The notes beneath the pieces are model-generated. The model made no database searches and was not told the DNA's origin. It saw nothing but the letters and a program-made list of their open reading frames with translations. Shown in pieces: positions 22,270-22,905 of a DNA stretch of 22,905 bases. The translations under genes were made by a program, and so were the position numbers. The stretch is taken from NCBI GenBank assembly GCA_017961965.1, contig JAGCWG010000490.1:1-22905 (forward strand). The letters run 5' to 3'. The DNA comes from Bacteroidaceae bacterium. Its GTDB lineage: Bacteria; Bacteroidota; Bacteroidia; Bacteroidales; Bacteroidaceae. Positions within the stretch are counted from its first letter, which is position 1. Every line of letters begins with the position of its first letter.

Positions 22270-22905
22270 ATGAACGAATTACAAGCCCTCCTCATGGGCA
22301 TATTTCAGGGATTGACAGAGTATCTTCCCGTAAGCAGTAGCGGTCACCTTGCTATTGCTGGAGAGCTTCTCGGAGTGGAAGACCCTGAGAAGGTGATGGC
22401 TTTCACCGTGGCTGTACATGTGGCTACTGTTCTCAGCACCATAGTTATCCTCTGGAAGGAGATTGTATGGATTCTCACAGGTCTGTTCCGTAAGAACCCA
22501 GGAGGTGGAATGAACATGGAACAACAGTATGCGGTCAACATACTCGTGAGCATGATTCCAATCGGTATCGTGGGAGTATTCTTCAAGGATTGGATTGAGG
22601 AAGCATTTGGCGGACTTGTGGTCGTAGGATGCTGCCTTATAGTCACATCCATGCTCCTCGGCTTCTCATACTTTGCCAAGCCACGCACAAAGGAGAACAT
22701 TTCTGTTACAGATGCCCTCATCATCGGCATTGCACAGGCAATAGCAGCCCTCCCAGGACTCTCTCGTAGCGGTTCAACAATCGGTATGGGACTTATCCTC
22801 GGCGACAAGAAAGAAAAGCTTGCTCAGTTCTCATTCCTCATGGCCATTCCTCCTATCCTCGGTATGGCACTCCTTGACTTCAAGGATATGCTTGAGGTAG
22901 GAATA
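22270..22905 (+). CDS. uppP: Undecaprenyl-diphosphate phosphatase UppP (3' end cut)
   Basis: The first 212 residues of the BacA-type phosphatase that recycles undecaprenyl diphosphate to the monophosphate carrier for cell-wall and O-antigen synthesis; loss raises bacitracin sensitivity. The two conserved motifs are present: [15 protein letters not shown] (13-27, with Glu17 and His26) and [12 protein letters not shown] (161-172, with Arg166). The rest is a run of membrane helices. The gene leaves the window before its stop codon, with about 50-60 residues missing. It follows the DUF3098 gene with a 3-base gap. Confidence 0.95.
   Translation, partial: MNELQALLMGIFQGLTEYLPVSSSGHLAIAGELLGVEDPEKVMAFTVAVHVATVLSTIVILWKEIVWILTGLFRKNPGGGMNMEQQYAVNILVSMIPIGIVGVFFKDWIEEAFGGLVVVGCCLIVTSMLLGFSYFAKPRTKENISVTDALIIGIAQAIAALPGLSRSGSTIGMGLILGDKKEKLAQFSFLMAIPPILGMALLDFKDMLEVGI

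Overview
The window looks like chromosomal DNA of a Bacteroidota bacterium, most likely Bacteroidales and Prevotella-like. The grounds are the ftsX / DUF3098 / uppP gene order, a secreted CotH protein with a Prevotella-style C-terminal sorting tail, a large TPR lipoprotein-or-secreted protein paired with an outer-membrane barrel, and repeated promoters of the Bacteroidota type (TTTG or TTG about 19 bases before TAnnTTTG). This assignment is inferred from gene content only.

Left part (1-9300, nearly all on the minus strand): a secreted CotH-family protein; a two-gene unit of a YgjP-like metallopeptidase and a hotdog thioesterase; a HIT protein downstream of greA; and a TPR protein followed 9 bases later by an outer-membrane beta-barrel. 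The greA promoter lies upstream of a strong intrinsic terminator, a layout that recalls the greA leader of Escherichia coli.

Middle part (9186-12250): an accessory stretch. It holds about 800 bases of non-coding DNA with strong inverted repeats, an Abi_2 (HEPN) phage-abortive-infection gene interrupted by one in-frame stop, a 5'-truncated IS4-family transposase, and an orphan terminator.

Centre (12168-17733, plus strand): the most interesting region. Six genes from one promoter to one terminator encode a circularly permuted ATP-grasp ligase, an alpha-E (DUF403) protein, a transglutaminase-like protease, two AstE/aspartoacylase-type M14 proteins and a class I glutamine amidotransferase-like hydrolase. 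The last four junctions are 4-base ATGA or GTGA overlaps. The first three genes are the set known from Anbu proteasome-like operons, but no Anbu gene is present; the M14 pair and the amidotransferase take its place. The second M14 protein has lost two zinc ligands and the catalytic glutamate and looks like a pseudoenzyme partner of the first. I read the cluster as a system that makes, trims or removes an amide- or peptide-linked modification whose substrate is unknown.

Right part (17734-22905): a minus-strand pair (a multi-membrane-span protein and a YqaA/VTT-type membrane protein), then a housekeeping plus-strand run of miaB (tRNA methylthiolation), ftsX (division), a DUF3098 protein and the start of uppP (undecaprenyl-diphosphate phosphatase), which runs off the end of the window.
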